A DNA stretch of 64,000 bases from Paraburkholderia haematera (GTDB taxonomy: Bacteria; Pseudomonadota; Gammaproteobacteria; Burkholderiales; Burkholderiaceae): positions 248,001 through 312,000 of the forward strand of contig NZ_CAJNBK010000005.1 in NCBI RefSeq assembly GCF_905220975.1. The letters are read 5' to 3'. Below, piece by piece: positions 42,404-51,836 of this stretch (within the stretch, counting starts at the first letter, position 1; the number at the start of each line of letters is the position of its first letter). Position numbers and translations under genes: made by a program. Under the pieces are notes generated by a model. It did not search any database and had not been told where the DNA came from. It was given only the letters and a program-made list of their open reading frames with translations.

Positions 42404-43102
42404 ATGAAACTGCTGCTCGTTGAAGACGACGCTGACCTCGCGCGCTGGGTGATGAACCTGATGCAGGTCGAAAATTTCGCGATTGACTGGGCGCAGGACG
42501 GCGAGCGGGCGGAGACACTGCTCGACCTGCAGTGCTACGACGCTGTGCTGCTCGATCTGCGGTTGCCGGGCATTGGCGGCAAGGACGTGCTGGCGCGTCT
42601 GCGCCGCAAACGCGACAACGTGCCGGTGCTGATGCTCACCGCCAACGGCTCGACCGACGACAAGGTAGCCTGCTTCTCCGCCGGTGCGGACGACTACGTC
42701 GTCAAACCCTTCGACGCACGCGAACTGGTCGCGCGCATCAAGGCGCTGATCCGCCGCCAGGCGGCCGGCGACAAGGGCCAGTCGATCGACTGCGGCGATC
42801 TGCGCTATCTGTTCGATTCCCGCGAATTCGTACTGCAAAACGAGCCCATGCCGTTGCGGCGGCGCGAACATGCCATCCTCGAAACGCTGATGCTGAAGCA
42901 GGGCAAGACGGTCTCGAAGTCCACCTTGATGGACAAGGTCTTCACGCTCGACGACGAACCCAGCGCCGATGCTATCGACATATACATTCATCGCTTGCGC
43001 AAGCATCTTGCTCACTCCAGCGCGAAGATCATGACCTTGCGCGGGCTCGGCTACATCCTGCGCGAAGAAGTGCCGTGCGAGGCGTTTGCCGAGGCGCTGT
43101 AA
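42404..43102 (+). CDS. OmpR/TctD-family response regulator 2
   Basis: The 232-residue regulator is paralogous to regulator 1. It has a receiver domain (Glu-Asp-Asp at 7-9, phospho-acceptor Asp51 in LLDLRLP, VVKPFDA) and a winged helix ending IHRLRKHLAHSSAKIMTLRGLGYILR. An AGGGGA site six bases before ATG 42404 sets the start. It closes the RR-HK-HK-RR block and is followed by a terminator. Confidence 0.93.
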   Translation: MKLLLVEDDADLARWVMNLMQVENFAIDWAQDGERAETLLDLQCYDAVLLDLRLPGIGGKDVLARLRRKRDNVPVLMLTANGSTDDKVACFSAGADDYVVKPFDARELVARIKALIRRQAAGDKGQSIDCGDLRYLFDSREFVLQNEPMPLRRREHAILETLMLKQGKTVSKSTLMDKVFTLDDEPSADAIDIYIHRLRKHLAHSSAKIMTLRGLGYILREEVPCEAFAEAL

Positions 43103-43148
43103 CGCCTTGGCGCGCTTCTGAAGCGTTCGCCCGAAAACCTGCGCTCAG

Positions 43149-43181
43149 AACGCCGTGTGCATCGAGCATGCACACGGCGTT
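43149..43181. terminator. 14-bp stem-loop after the two-component block
   Basis: AACGCCGTGTGCAT-CGAGC-ATGCACACGGCGTT is a perfect stem between converging genes. A moderately T-rich stretch follows on the plus strand. Confidence 0.75.
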
Positions 43182-43221
43182 ATTCGTTTGTCCTGAGCGC
43201 GCTACTGCGTTAGCGCGTGCG

Positions 43222-43512
43222 TCAATGCGCTTTGGCTGCGACCTCCTTGGCGAGCAGGCGTTGCGCCTGCTGATCGCCCTTTCCTGCTTCCTGTGCGGTT
43301 TGAACCGACGTCTCGCCTGCTTCAGCCAATAGAGCACGTGCGGCACTGCTAATGTTGACCGTATACGACGAAGCGGAGGTGCTGGTGCTCGACCCTGCAG
43401 CCGAAGAAGCGCTCGTGCTCGATGCCGGCGCGCTCGACGTTGTACCCGATGTCGACGCGGCGGATGAGGCCGATGCTTGTACGGTACTTTGACCGATTGC
43501 CTGAATGGACAT
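43222..43512 (-). CDS. Small Ser/Ala/Thr-rich protein
   Basis: The 96-residue protein has a low-complexity Ser/Ala/Thr stretch (about 10-48), then SYTVNISSAARALLAEAG and a Gln/Ala-rich C-terminal helix. There is no signal peptide. The SVNISSAARALL-type segment occurs in small proteins associated with cell-surface or flagellar genes in beta-proteobacteria, but I cannot name a function. ATG has weak ribosome-site support. Confidence 0.6.
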   Translation of the reverse strand: MSIQAIGQSTVQASASSAASTSGTTSSAPASSTSASSAAGSSTSTSASSYTVNISSAARALLAEAGETSVQTAQEAGKGDQQAQRLLAKEVAAKAH

Positions 43513-43799
43513 CCCAATCTCCCGATAGAGAAAACGTGTGTACTGCGTTCTGTCTATCGGCCTCGATTCGGAGTGCTTGAGCTGTATATTTTTTGATTTT
43601 TTCGAAGTCCTTAAGCCTCTCTTAAGGGGCGTTCAAGGCGCCTCTATCCACTCATTCTCCCGCCTCGATTCGGTGGTTTCGCCGGCCTCTTCCGTAAGGT
43701 TTTCATAAGGTTCGCCATTGCACTATGCGTCGCATTGAGTCGGCGCACGCGCGCTTGCTCGCAACGTCGAATTAAGTGCCTATTAATGGGAGAACCAGC

Positions 43800-44588
43800 T
43801 TGCGAGAGACCTCGACTTACCGTGTTGCCGACATGCGCAACAAAGTGCCCGAAGCAACACTTGTCTTCTGGGCGATCAAGATCATGGCGACCACCGTCGG
43901 CGAAACCGGCGCGGACTATCTGGCCGTGCACGTCGGGCTGGGTACCGCGCTCACCGGCGGGATCATGCTCACGGTGCTGATTGCCGCATTGGCCGCGCAG
44001 CTTCGCATGCGCAAGTACGTGCCATGGATTTACTGGCTGACCGTGGTGCTGGTCAGTGTGGTCGGCACGCAGATCACCGATGCGCTGACCGACAAGCTGG
44101 GTGTCAGCCTCTATGTCAGCACGATTGCGTTTGCGCTCGCGCTGGCCGTGGTGTTCGCACTCTGGTACAGCAGCGAGCGGACGCTGTCGATTCACACTAT
44201 CTACACCACGCGGCGGGAGCTTTTCTACTGGGCTGCCGTGTTGTTCACGTTCGCACTGGGCACCGCGGCCGGCGATCTCGCAACAGAAGCGTTGGGGCTC
44301 GGCTTCATGATCGGTGTCGTGGCATTCAGCGCGCTCATCGCTTTGGTCTGCGTCGCCTATTACGTCGGCGGCAATCCGGTGCTGACGTTCTGGCTTGCCT
44401 ACATTCTGACGCGGCCGTTGGGCGCCTCGTTCGGCGACCTGCTTTCGCAGTCACGGGCATACGGCGGTATCGGGCTCGGCACGATCAATACGAGCGTCCT
44501 GTTCCTGAGCGCCATTGTCGTGCTGGTCATCTTCGCGAGTGCAGTCGAACAGCGGTCCGTGCGTGCTGTCGCTGCACGTGAACCTTGA
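43800..44588 (+). CDS. COG4705-like multi-span inner-membrane protein
   Basis: The roughly 262-residue protein has eight or nine hydrophobic helices and the motif [13 protein letters not shown] in its first helix, which recurs as [13 protein letters not shown] and [13 protein letters not shown]. This threefold GD/GE pattern suggests internal repeats and is typical of COG4705 membrane proteins found beside two-component genes. A TTG at 43800 with GGGAGA six bases upstream is the best start; GTG 43776 or ATG 43833 are alternatives. The next gene, 75 bases on, encodes an exported protein and is probably co-transcribed. Confidence 0.78.
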   Translation: MRETSTYRVADMRNKVPEATLVFWAIKIMATTVGETGADYLAVHVGLGTALTGGIMLTVLIAALAAQLRMRKYVPWIYWLTVVLVSVVGTQITDALTDKLGVSLYVSTIAFALALAVVFALWYSSERTLSIHTIYTTRRELFYWAAVLFTFALGTAAGDLATEALGLGFMIGVVAFSALIALVCVAYYVGGNPVLTFWLAYILTRPLGASFGDLLSQSRAYGGIGLGTINTSVLFLSAIVVLVIFASAVEQRSVRAVAAREP

Positions 44589-44662
44589 GCGCGCTTCGCT
44601 CGAAACGTCGACCACGTTGTCTATTTTCAATCGTCTTTTGGATCAAACGGAAGAGAACAATC

Positions 44663-45082
44663 ATGAATCAACGCACCCTCAGCAAAGCCATCATCGCTTC
44701 TTTCATCGCCATCTCGGCTATCAGCTTCGGGCATCGCGAAGCGGGCGGAATCGGTTTTTCGTCAGCCGAGGCGGCAGAATCCGTCAAGGCGTCGAAGCTC
44801 GGCGACCTCTCGCCGTTTCGCAAGATCGCGGCCGACACGGCGGTACTTGTCGGCAATGGCAATCTCGCGGGCGGTAAGGCGCGCATCAAAGATCTGGAAC
44901 TTGCGTGGGACGACGCCGAGCCTTCGCTGAAGCCGCGTGCCGCGGCCGACTGGCACACCGTAGACAAAGCAATCGACCGCGCGCTGAGCGCATTGCGCGC
45001 CAGTTCGCCGAACGCAGCCGACTGTAAGCAGTCGCTCGCCGATCTACTGGCGGTGATGGATCGAATGAACGGCAAAGCCTGA
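44663..45082 (+). CDS. Exported small protein, function unknown
   Basis: The 139-residue product has a signal peptide ([15 protein letters not shown] ... SSAEAAES) and a helical mature part with [15 protein letters not shown] and [16 protein letters not shown]. In related genomes such proteins accompany COG4705 membrane proteins and QseBC/TctDE-like systems (recollection, not checked). GGAAGAG precedes ATG 44663. Confidence 0.7.
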   Translation: MNQRTLSKAIIASFIAISAISFGHREAGGIGFSSAEAAESVKASKLGDLSPFRKIAADTAVLVGNGNLAGGKARIKDLELAWDDAEPSLKPRAAADWHTVDKAIDRALSALRASSPNAADCKQSLADLLAVMDRMNGKA

Positions 45083-45177
45083 CACGTTGTCGGGCGTGAG
45101 CGATGACAGAAGCGGTCCGTGAGACAGCGGATTGCTTCTGGATCGATATGGCCTGCGAAGCAATATATGCGGCTAGT

Positions 45178-45456
45178 TCAGCACGTCGACAATCTCGAAT
45201 CGCAGAGCGGAAGACGCTCATTGACCTGGTCTAAAACGCCCGTTTTTTTCCAGGTCATATACCGAAGATAGCAAGTTTGCTGCGGCGGAAATGTTGCCGG
45301 AAGCCTGTGCCATTTTTCTTTCGTTTGCAGCACCCAGAGTATCGCGTTGAGGATCTCGCGATCGCTGCGACGGGGGCGCCCGCGGCCGGACGAAACCGTC
45401 GGAAAGAGACTCTGGACGCTCGCCCAATCGGCGTCGGTGAGGGGGATCTGAAGCAT
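45178..45456 (-). pseudogene. IS5-type transposase N-terminal fragment
   Basis: The frame reads LTDADWASVQSLFP, RGRPRRSDREILNAILWVLQ and WHRLPATFPPQQTCYLRY, the DUF4096/IS5-family N-terminal helix-turn-helix. It then runs out after about 80 residues into unrelated sequence; the catalytic DDE part is absent. I found no inverted repeats or target duplication nearby. The 45.46-45.89 kb gap that follows holds no gene I can support. Confidence 0.75.
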
Positions 45457-45889
45457 CGGCCGCCTTGAATGACTGTATGAGGAATGCGCAGTCGTTGCAT
45501 GCTGCGTTTGTGCCGATACTAGTAAATCTTTTTTTATCGGTCAAATAGTATTGGTGCAGTGCGGAACCTCAATTCACCTCGCGTTGTATTGCAATCTTAT
45601 TCGTGATGCATGACACGGTTTCCCGCTGTGAAGAGCCGGACCTGTGGTAGTCGCCGCGCCCGGTTTCCTGTGCGACGTACCGTAACGTCGAGGCGAAACG
45701 CGACGTAACATTCGCGTTCATCCAAACGTTTGGCGATGAAAATTGCGTCACAGCGGGTTTGATCGTATCGCCGTAAACCGTTGCCACGTAAGGTTTGTCG
45801 GTCATCGTTGCCGTTTGATCGCACAACGAGCGTGCCAGTTGGCACGACATGTGCATGCGTTAGCCAGGTTAAAAAATTGCGCCTTTGCC

Positions 45890-46768
45890 ATGCTAACGCT
45901 CGACTATGAAAAGCCTGTATCGCTCGCAACACCGTTCGGCACGCGTAACGCTTGCGTTGAGCAGACCGATTGGGACGACTCGCGCGACGAAGCCATGGCG
46001 CTGAGCGAACTCGAAAACCGCGTTCGCGAAGGTCTGCGCGCGGACGAATTTCATCTCGTGTTTCAAGGTGTCTATCGCGCGGCGAGCGGAGCGCTGACGC
46101 GCCTCGAAGCGCAGGTCCGATGGACGCACCCTGACTATGGGCTGCTGCTTCCCGGCATTTTCATGATGCCGCTCGAGCACCCGCAGGTCGCGTGGGAGAT
46201 GGCCTTGTTCGTCATCGAAAGCGTGTGTCGTGAACTGCGGGACTGCCTCGCTTCGAAGATGGCGCTGCTGCCGGTCGCGATCACGGTGCCGGCACAAGTG
46301 GCCGTGCTCGAATCGTTTGCCGGCGATCTCGCGCGCATCGCGCGCTCGTTTGGTGTGCCGGCCAACCTGCTCGAGATCGAAGTGCCCGATAGCGCCGACG
46401 CGGTACGTCTCCTGTCTTTGCGTACCCTGACGGCCGGCCTTCGGTCGGCGGGAGCCGGCATCTCGCTAGGCAAGTGGGGTAACGGCGCATCTTCGCTTGC
46501 CCTGCTCGGCGCACTCGACGTGGATACCGTCACGATCGCGCCCGAACTGATGGCCGTGGTTCCGCGTGATCCTCGCGCCTGCGTGGTGGTATCGGCGTTA
46601 CTGGATATGCTTCAAGCGCTTGACGTGCAGGTCGTGGTGAGCGGCGTCGAGACCACGGCACAGTTGCAATGGTTGAGCGCATGGCCGGAAGCATTGGCGC
46701 AAGGCTTCCTGTTCTCACGCCCGAAGGCGGGGCTAGCCAATGTGCTGGCGCTCGGCCGCGAACCGTAA
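45890..46768 (+). CDS. Degenerate EAL-domain protein
   Basis: The 292-residue protein aligns along its length with EAL phosphodiesterase domains: FHLVFQGVYRAASGALTRLEAQVRW, NLLEIEVPDS, LGKWGNGASSLALLGALDVDTVTI and VSGVETTAQ. EAL is changed to EAQ, the DDFG(T/A)G metal site is GKWGNG with both Asp lost, and the Lys of the KID motif is absent. It should not hydrolyse c-di-GMP but may bind it or a protein partner. ATG 45890 starts just before the domain. A stem-loop follows at 46775-46800. Confidence 0.82.
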   Translation: MLTLDYEKPVSLATPFGTRNACVEQTDWDDSRDEAMALSELENRVREGLRADEFHLVFQGVYRAASGALTRLEAQVRWTHPDYGLLLPGIFMMPLEHPQVAWEMALFVIESVCRELRDCLASKMALLPVAITVPAQVAVLESFAGDLARIARSFGVPANLLEIEVPDSADAVRLLSLRTLTAGLRSAGAGISLGKWGNGASSLALLGALDVDTVTIAPELMAVVPRDPRACVVVSALLDMLQALDVQVVVSGVETTAQLQWLSAWPEALAQGFLFSRPKAGLANVLALGREP

Positions 46769-46774
46769 CCACCG

Positions 46775-46800
46775 CACAGGACGTTACGTAACGTTCTGTG
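46775..46800. terminator. 13-bp stem after the EAL-like gene
   Basis: CACAGGACGTTAC and GTAACGTTCTGTG pair with one G-T mismatch and no loop bases. Confidence 0.55.
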
Positions 46801-46905
46801 GGCAATACCGTTGAGACGAGCACCCCCTGCTCGAGGAACATTGGCGGCTGGCGCTATCGTCTGCTTCCGCCATCAACGGATTGCTGGTGGTAAAAAATGC
46901 CGATC

Positions 46906-46931
46906 GCATTCATCACGCCGGTGATGAATGC
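46906..46931. terminator. 11-bp stem-loop between converging genes
   Basis: GCATTCATCAC-GCCG-GTGATGAATGC pairs perfectly, 46 bases beyond the stop of the minus-strand membrane-protein gene. Confidence 0.55.
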
Positions 46932-46976
46932 TGCGTTGCATCAAACGTGCTCTACCGCGTTTGTAGAATAAACACC

Positions 46977-48245
46977 TTATTGAAACGCACGTGCGATCCT
47001 GGCGAACAGCCCATTCCTCGCGATCCATTCAGCGTAAGCGCGATAGTCGGGATCGTTCATCAGATGCCGTTCCTCGGTTTTGGCGCGTAGGAAATACACC
47101 AGATTCACGCTCGCCAGTGCGACGCAGTGCGTGAGCGCGACGCGCCAGCCCAACGGTTCGACGAACGGCACCGAGACCATCCAGAACGAAAGATTCTTGG
47201 TGATGTAGGCGGGATGCTTCGTGAAGCGATAAGGGCCCGAGGTGATGATGCCGCGATTGGTCAGGTTCGAAAACCGTAATCCGAACGCGATGGTGGAAAG
47301 CGCGTAGCAGAAGACCAGGGCGATGATTGTCGTGCCCCAGATGATTCGGACAATCGGCACGGATATCAGCCAGTTGTCCCAGAACATCGAGCCCTGGTAA
47401 TGGATGTACTGGTTCGAGATCAGCGACCAGAACGGCTGGTAACAGATAAGCGCGACCAGCCAGCCGAGCGTGGTCGGTTCGGCGCTGCGCACATGGGTAT
47501 CGAGAATGCGCAGTGTGCACAGATAACCTACCGTGCCGAGCATCAGGTCCATCGTGAAGGACAGGTCGTACATGAACCTGAACGTCGCAAGCGAGAACGG
47601 CGCGCTCATGGCGCTCGCAAGCGATGCGCCGATGTGGTCCGCATCGGTGGAAAGATAGGTGATCATCAGCGGCAGGAAGAACGCTTTCACCATCCATCCG
47701 GCCAGCATTTCACGCACGGGCTTCCAGTTGCCCGGGCGCTGCCCGCGAAATATAAGGCGGCCCCACAACATATAGGCATCGTCGACTTCGCGCTGACGCC
47801 GGTCCATCCACGCAAAATAAAACGGCGCGGCTACGGTCAGATACGGTGCGAGCGTACGGATCAGGGACCAGAACGGGTTATAGAACGCGCCGTGATACTC
47901 GGGCAACAGCCAGTACAGCAGACCGATGCCGGCATACACGGAAGCCAGCGCGGCGAGGCGCAAACCCACACGCGCAAGACTGAGCGGCCGAACCGCCTGG
48001 CCGGCAAGTCCGGCGCTTGGGCGTAGATACACGCGTGCGACAAGCAGTTCGTATAGGGTGATCGTTCCGATGATCGCGAGACATGCGGCGGTGCTGCGGA
48101 CCGCCCCATCCAGCGCCGTACTGTCGCGTAGCAGCCAGAGCGTCAGAAGGCCGACGACGATGCCAAGCAGGCCGACGGAAAACGGCGTCGCCGAACGCGG
48201 CCGCTGCTCTTCCACATGCGCTACGTTATCCAGAGTGGAGTTCAT
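46977..48245 (-). CDS. ICMT/phospholipid-methyltransferase-like membrane protein
   Basis: The 422-residue protein has about ten TM helices. Its C-terminal part carries the isoprenylcysteine/phospholipid methyltransferase pattern: NRGIITSGPYRFTKHPAYITKN, then YFLRAKTEERHLMNDPDYRAYAEW, the SAM-binding His-Pro and Glu-Glu residues. The N-terminal ~250 residues form extra membrane helices not present in the small ICMT proteins, so this is a long form of unknown substrate. Short overlap with no neighbour. Confidence 0.75.
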   Translation of the reverse strand: MNSTLDNVAHVEEQRPRSATPFSVGLLGIVVGLLTLWLLRDSTALDGAVRSTAACLAIIGTITLYELLVARVYLRPSAGLAGQAVRPLSLARVGLRLAALASVYAGIGLLYWLLPEYHGAFYNPFWSLIRTLAPYLTVAAPFYFAWMDRRQREVDDAYMLWGRLIFRGQRPGNWKPVREMLAGWMVKAFFLPLMITYLSTDADHIGASLASAMSAPFSLATFRFMYDLSFTMDLMLGTVGYLCTLRILDTHVRSAEPTTLGWLVALICYQPFWSLISNQYIHYQGSMFWDNWLISVPIVRIIWGTTIIALVFCYALSTIAFGLRFSNLTNRGIITSGPYRFTKHPAYITKNLSFWMVSVPFVEPLGWRVALTHCVALASVNLVYFLRAKTEERHLMNDPDYRAYAEWIARNGLFARIARAFQ

Positions 48246-48322
48246 GTCATCCTCGTATTCATGACATAGATAGCGGCCGGGTTTCTGATTTTTTAAGCCC
48301 CGGCCGCTGGTCGAACTACTGC

Positions 48323-50044
48323 TTATTTACCGGCGGCGCCACCAAGCAATCCGGTGACAAGGTTCGTCACCGGCGCCAGCGGATTCGAGCTGGTCGAACC
48401 GCTACCCGCACCGCCGGTCAGGCCGGTCACGAGGCCGGTGACCGGCGCGAGCGGCGAGGTCTTGCCAGCCGCGCCGCTGGCGGTCGAGGTCAGCGTTGTA
48501 ACGAGACCGGTGACGGGGGCGAGTGGCGAGCTTTGACCCGCGGCGCCGCCCAGCGTCGAGGTCAGCGTCGTGACAAGACCGGTGACCGGCGCGAGCGGAC
48601 TGCCGGCGCCGGAGGTGCCGCCAAGCGAGCCCAGGCTGCCGAGAAGTCCGGTAACCGGCGCGAGCGGACTGCCGGCGCTGGAGGTGCCGCCGAGCGAACC
48701 CAGGCTGCCGAGAAGTCCGGTAACCGGCGCGAGCGGACTGCCGGCGCCGGAGGTGCCGCCAAGCGAACTCAGGCTGCCGAGAAGACCGGTGATCGGCGCA
48801 AGCGGGTTGCCGCTACTCCCGGTCCCACCGAGCGAACCGAGGTTGCCGATCAGGCCGGTCAGCGGCGGGATGCCGATGCCGCCACCCGATCCGGTCGATC
48901 CGCCAAGCGGGCCCAGCAGGCCGGCGATCGGTGCCAACGGGTTGGTCGTCGCGCCCGTCAGCAGTCCACCCGTGCTCGTGACCGTCTTGCCCAGCTGGCT
49001 CACTACGCCGCCGATATCTTTGCCCACCTGGTCACCGGTGGCGCCCGATACTTTCTGACCGGCCGAATCGAGTCCGTTGCCAATGGTGCTCAGCAAGTTG
49101 TTGAGCGGCGCGCCAAGACCCGTGGTGTTGCCGATGGTCTGAGTCGTATTCGAGACCATCAGTGTGATCGGGTTGATAGCCGTGCTCAGTTGAGTCTCGA
49201 GCTGTTGAACCGGCGCGCTGGCAAGCACCGAGTTCAATCCCGCGCCAACTTTGACGACACCGTCACCCACACCGCCGACAACCGCGCCCAGGGGCGACGT
49301 GACGGGGGCGAGCGGCGCGAGAGGTCCGGTTCCGAGACTCGTCACCACGCCGCCGACCGCCGTAACGGCCGCGCCGGTATCGGCAACGAGACCCGATGTG
49401 GAGGTCAGGGTCGGGCCAAGCGGATTGGCCGAACTGCCCAGCGTGCCGAGACCCGCGGCCGTGCCGTTGCCGAGTACCTGGACACCGTTGCCGAGGTCGG
49501 TGATTGCGGTGCCGAGACTCGCAGTCGTTGCGCCGTTGAGGCCGGGGACTGAGGTGCCGGTGATCTTGGAACCCGTATCGGCGACGGTCGTGCCCACGGC
49601 AGTGATGAGGTTGCCGCCTAGTGTGGCGACATTGCCGATAGGGGTGGAGGAGGCGCCAGAGGTGCCGGAGCTGGAGCTGCTGGAGCTCGAGCTGGAACTG
49701 GAGGTGCCCGAACTGCTGGAACTGGAGGTGCCTGAGCTGCTGGAACTGGAGGTGCCTGAGCTGCTGGAACTGGAGGTGCCTGAGCTGCTGGAACTGGAGG
49801 TGCCTGAACTGCTGGAGCTGGAGGTGCCCGAACTGCTGGAACTGGAGGTGCCTGAGCTGCTGGAGCCGGAGGTACCTGAGCTGCTGGCGCCGGAGCTGGA
49901 ACCCGAACTGCCCGACGTTGCGCCGAGCCCACCCCCGCCAAGCCCGCTACTGTGGTTACCGATATTGCTGGTTCCGCAACCGAAGAGTGCGAGTAATGTA
50001 GATGTCGCGACAGCAATGGCTGTCCGACCAATGATTTTTTGCAT
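48323..50044 (-). CDS. Repeat-rich surface lipoprotein
   Basis: The 573-residue protein starts with a lipoprotein-type signal (TLLALFGCGTSN; the lipobox LFGC is weak). It has a Gly/Ser region with 8-residue SSSSSSGT repeats (about 50-125), a globular middle rich in Val/Gly/Thr, and a C-terminal zone built of about 23-residue units of the type GSPLAPVTGLLGSLGSLGGT. It ends LVTGLLGGAAGK. The layout suggests a flexible stalk on the outer membrane. Adhesion or biofilm function is conjecture. Its gene runs opposite to the membrane-protein gene's terminator region with no operon partner. Confidence 0.75.
   Translation of the reverse strand: MQKIIGRTAIAVATSTLLALFGCGTSNIGNHSSGLGGGGLGATSGSSGSSSGASSSGTSGSSSSGTSSSSSSGTSSSSSSGTSSSSSSGTSSSSSSGTSSSSSSGTSSSSSSGTSSSSSSSSSSSSGTSGASSTPIGNVATLGGNLITAVGTTVADTGSKITGTSVPGLNGATTASLGTAITDLGNGVQVLGNGTAAGLGTLGSSANPLGPTLTSTSGLVADTGAAVTAVGGVVTSLGTGPLAPLAPVTSPLGAVVGGVGDGVVKVGAGLNSVLASAPVQQLETQLSTAINPITLMVSNTTQTIGNTTGLGAPLNNLLSTIGNGLDSAGQKVSGATGDQVGKDIGGVVSQLGKTVTSTGGLLTGATTNPLAPIAGLLGPLGGSTGSGGGIGIPPLTGLIGNLGSLGGTGSSGNPLAPITGLLGSLSSLGGTSGAGSPLAPVTGLLGSLGSLGGTSSAGSPLAPVTGLLGSLGSLGGTSGAGSPLAPVTGLVTTLTSTLGGAAGQSSPLAPVTGLVTTLTSTASGAAGKTSPLAPVTGLVTGLTGGAGSGSTSSNPLAPVTNLVTGLLGGAAGK
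48570..48800. repeat. About 69-bp tandem units in the lipoprotein gene
   Basis: Units containing AGAAGTCCGGTAACCGGCGC and GAGCGGACTGCCGGCGC recur at least three times with few changes, encoding the 23-residue protein repeats. Confidence 0.8.
49695..49890. repeat. 24-bp tandem units in the lipoprotein gene
   Basis: CTGGAACTGGAGGTGCCTGA plus GCTG recurs about seven or eight times with only one or two base changes (encoding SSSSSSGT on the minus strand). Such uniform units are prone to slippage. Confidence 0.85.
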
Positions 50045-50315
50045 GATGTCCCCGTTGAACGACTATTGGCGGGGATCAACACTGCAAGTTATGCGCCAAA
50101 TGAGAGTTATCACTCCCTATCAAAAATTAAGCGCATATATAATCATAAAAATGATGATATGAACAATTTATCGCGCCAAAAGCGCGGTTTTGTCTAAGGT
50201 GGCTATGCCGTGTTCCGCATGCGTGCTACGTAACGTGTCCGGCAGACGTAACAGCGCGGAGCCACCGCCAGCTACCGCAGCGACTTCCGCGCGCCTCACT
50301 GACGCCCCACGCCGA

Positions 50316-51479
50316 TTAAAACGCAGCGGTATAAATCGCTAACGCATCGGCCTCAGTAACGGGCCGGGGGTTATTCACCAGAAGCCGCGTTTGCAACATC
50401 GCGTCGCTCGCCATCCGTTCGAGCCCGCTCCGTTCGATACCGACATCGCGCAACCGGGCGGGAATCGCGGTCGCAGCGATCATCTGCTCGAGCCGTTCGA
50501 TCAACGCCTGCGTCTTGCTCGCGGCGCTGCCAGTCATACCGGGCGCGATCACGTCCGCGAGTTCCGCGTACAGATGGGCCGCAGCCTCGGCGTTGAACCG
50601 CAACACGTGCGGCAGCACAAGCGCATTCGAAAGGCCGTGCGGGACGTGATAAATACCTCCGATCGGATAGGCGAGCGCATGCACGGCGGCCACCGGCGAA
50701 TTGGCGAATGCCTGGCCGGCCAACGCCGCGCCGAGCAGCATCGCTTCACGCGCCTCGCGATTCTGGCCGTTCTCGCATGCGGGCAGCAGATGGCGTGACA
50801 GCAGGTCGAGTGCCTTGAGCGCCAGCATGTCGGACACCGGGTTCTTCAAATGCGCGGACGTGTACGCCTCGATCGCGTGAACCATCGCGTCGACGCCGGT
50901 TGCCGCCGTTGCGGCCGCAGGCAGCCCGAGTGTCAGTTCCGCGTCGAGAATGGCCAGATCGGCGATCAGTTGTGGCGCGACCACGCCCATTTTCTTCGCC
51001 TCGCCCACCGTCACAATCGACACGGCGGTGACTTCGGAGCCGGTGCCCGCGGTGGTCGGCATCTGCACGAGCGGCAGACGTGACACCGTGACCTTGTTCA
51101 CGCCGTACATCTCGCTGAGTGCCTGCTCCTGTTGCGGCGCCAGCACGGCGATCAGCTTCGCCACATCCATCGACGAACCGCCGCCGAGTCCAAGCACGAT
51201 CTCCGCGCCGGCCTCGCGTGCGCGCGACGTCGCTTCGAGCACGATGTGTTCCGGCGGATCGGCGATGACGTCGTCGATCACAATGGCGTTCCAGCCATGC
51301 GCCGCGAGATCCGCGAGCGCCGGATTCAGCAGCCCGCTCTTGTGTAGAAAACCATCCGTTACCACGCACAGGCGCGTGAGGGCCGGAAATTGCGTGCGCA
51401 ACAAAGCGCCGAGACGGCGCGCCGCGCCGAATTCGACGACCATGGTCGGCACGGTTTGAAACCGGAATGCGTTCATCAT
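50316..51479 (-). CDS. Iron-containing (group III) alcohol dehydrogenase
   Basis: The 387-residue enzyme shows GLGGGSSMDVAK (NAD binding), PTTAGTGSEVT, DAMVHAIEAYTS, and HALAYPIGGIYHVPHGLSNA with the His metal ligands, the full set for Fe-ADHs. Its closest kin oxidise or reduce short alcohols, 1,3-propanediol, maleylacetate-like or lactaldehyde substrates; I cannot choose among them. The end NNPRPVTEADALAIY is typical of the group. No operon partner; a gap with gene remnants follows upstream. Confidence 0.9.
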   Translation of the reverse strand: MMNAFRFQTVPTMVVEFGAARRLGALLRTQFPALTRLCVVTDGFLHKSGLLNPALADLAAHGWNAIVIDDVIADPPEHIVLEATSRAREAGAEIVLGLGGGSSMDVAKLIAVLAPQQEQALSEMYGVNKVTVSRLPLVQMPTTAGTGSEVTAVSIVTVGEAKKMGVVAPQLIADLAILDAELTLGLPAAATAATGVDAMVHAIEAYTSAHLKNPVSDMLALKALDLLSRHLLPACENGQNREAREAMLLGAALAGQAFANSPVAAVHALAYPIGGIYHVPHGLSNALVLPHVLRFNAEAAAHLYAELADVIAPGMTGSAASKTQALIERLEQMIAATAIPARLRDVGIERSGLERMASDAMLQTRLLVNNPRPVTEADALAIYTAAF

Positions 51480-51530
51480 GTCACCTGCAGATAAGCACTA
51501 GCCATTAACGACTCCAACAAAATCGGACCT

Positions 51531-51836
51531 TCAACGTTCAGGATTCAGCATCCACCCTTCGCTGTCGCGGGTGGATACCGCGACGGCGCCGTTCTTCTTC
51601 GTATCGAACACGTCCCTGTTGTTGCAGGCGCGGCTCGAGACGGCGATCGGCGGCAAAGCCTTGCGGTCTTGCGCGGACAGATGCGAGAGCATCGGCGCGG
51701 GCATCAGTTGTACCAGATTCGGATCGCTTTGCTCCAGTCGCCCGGTACCAACCGTCAGCGCAGTCCGAATACTATAGTTAACAGCCGGTCCGCTGGAGTC
51801 CCCCTTTGATGGAGACTGTGGCGGTAGCGCCGCTTT
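51531..51836 (-). pseudogene. Remnant of a gene, C-terminal part only
   Basis: A minus-strand frame open for about 100 codons lacks a usable start. It ends with protein-like sequence: SDPNLVQLMPAPMLSHLSAQ, ALPPIAVSSRACNNRD and VSTRDSEGWMLNPER then stop. Its composition is more gene-like than the other frames here, but I cannot name the family. Confidence 0.3.

Noticed and set aside
45569..45856. Minus-strand 95-codon frame in the gap before the EAL-like gene
   Set aside because: No ribosome site, no recognisable domain and no operon context; kept as unannotated sequence.
49695..49890. Regularly repeated 24-bp units considered as a CRISPR-like array
   Set aside because: Units are contiguous without spacers and encode Ser/Gly repeats in frame; no cas gene is near.
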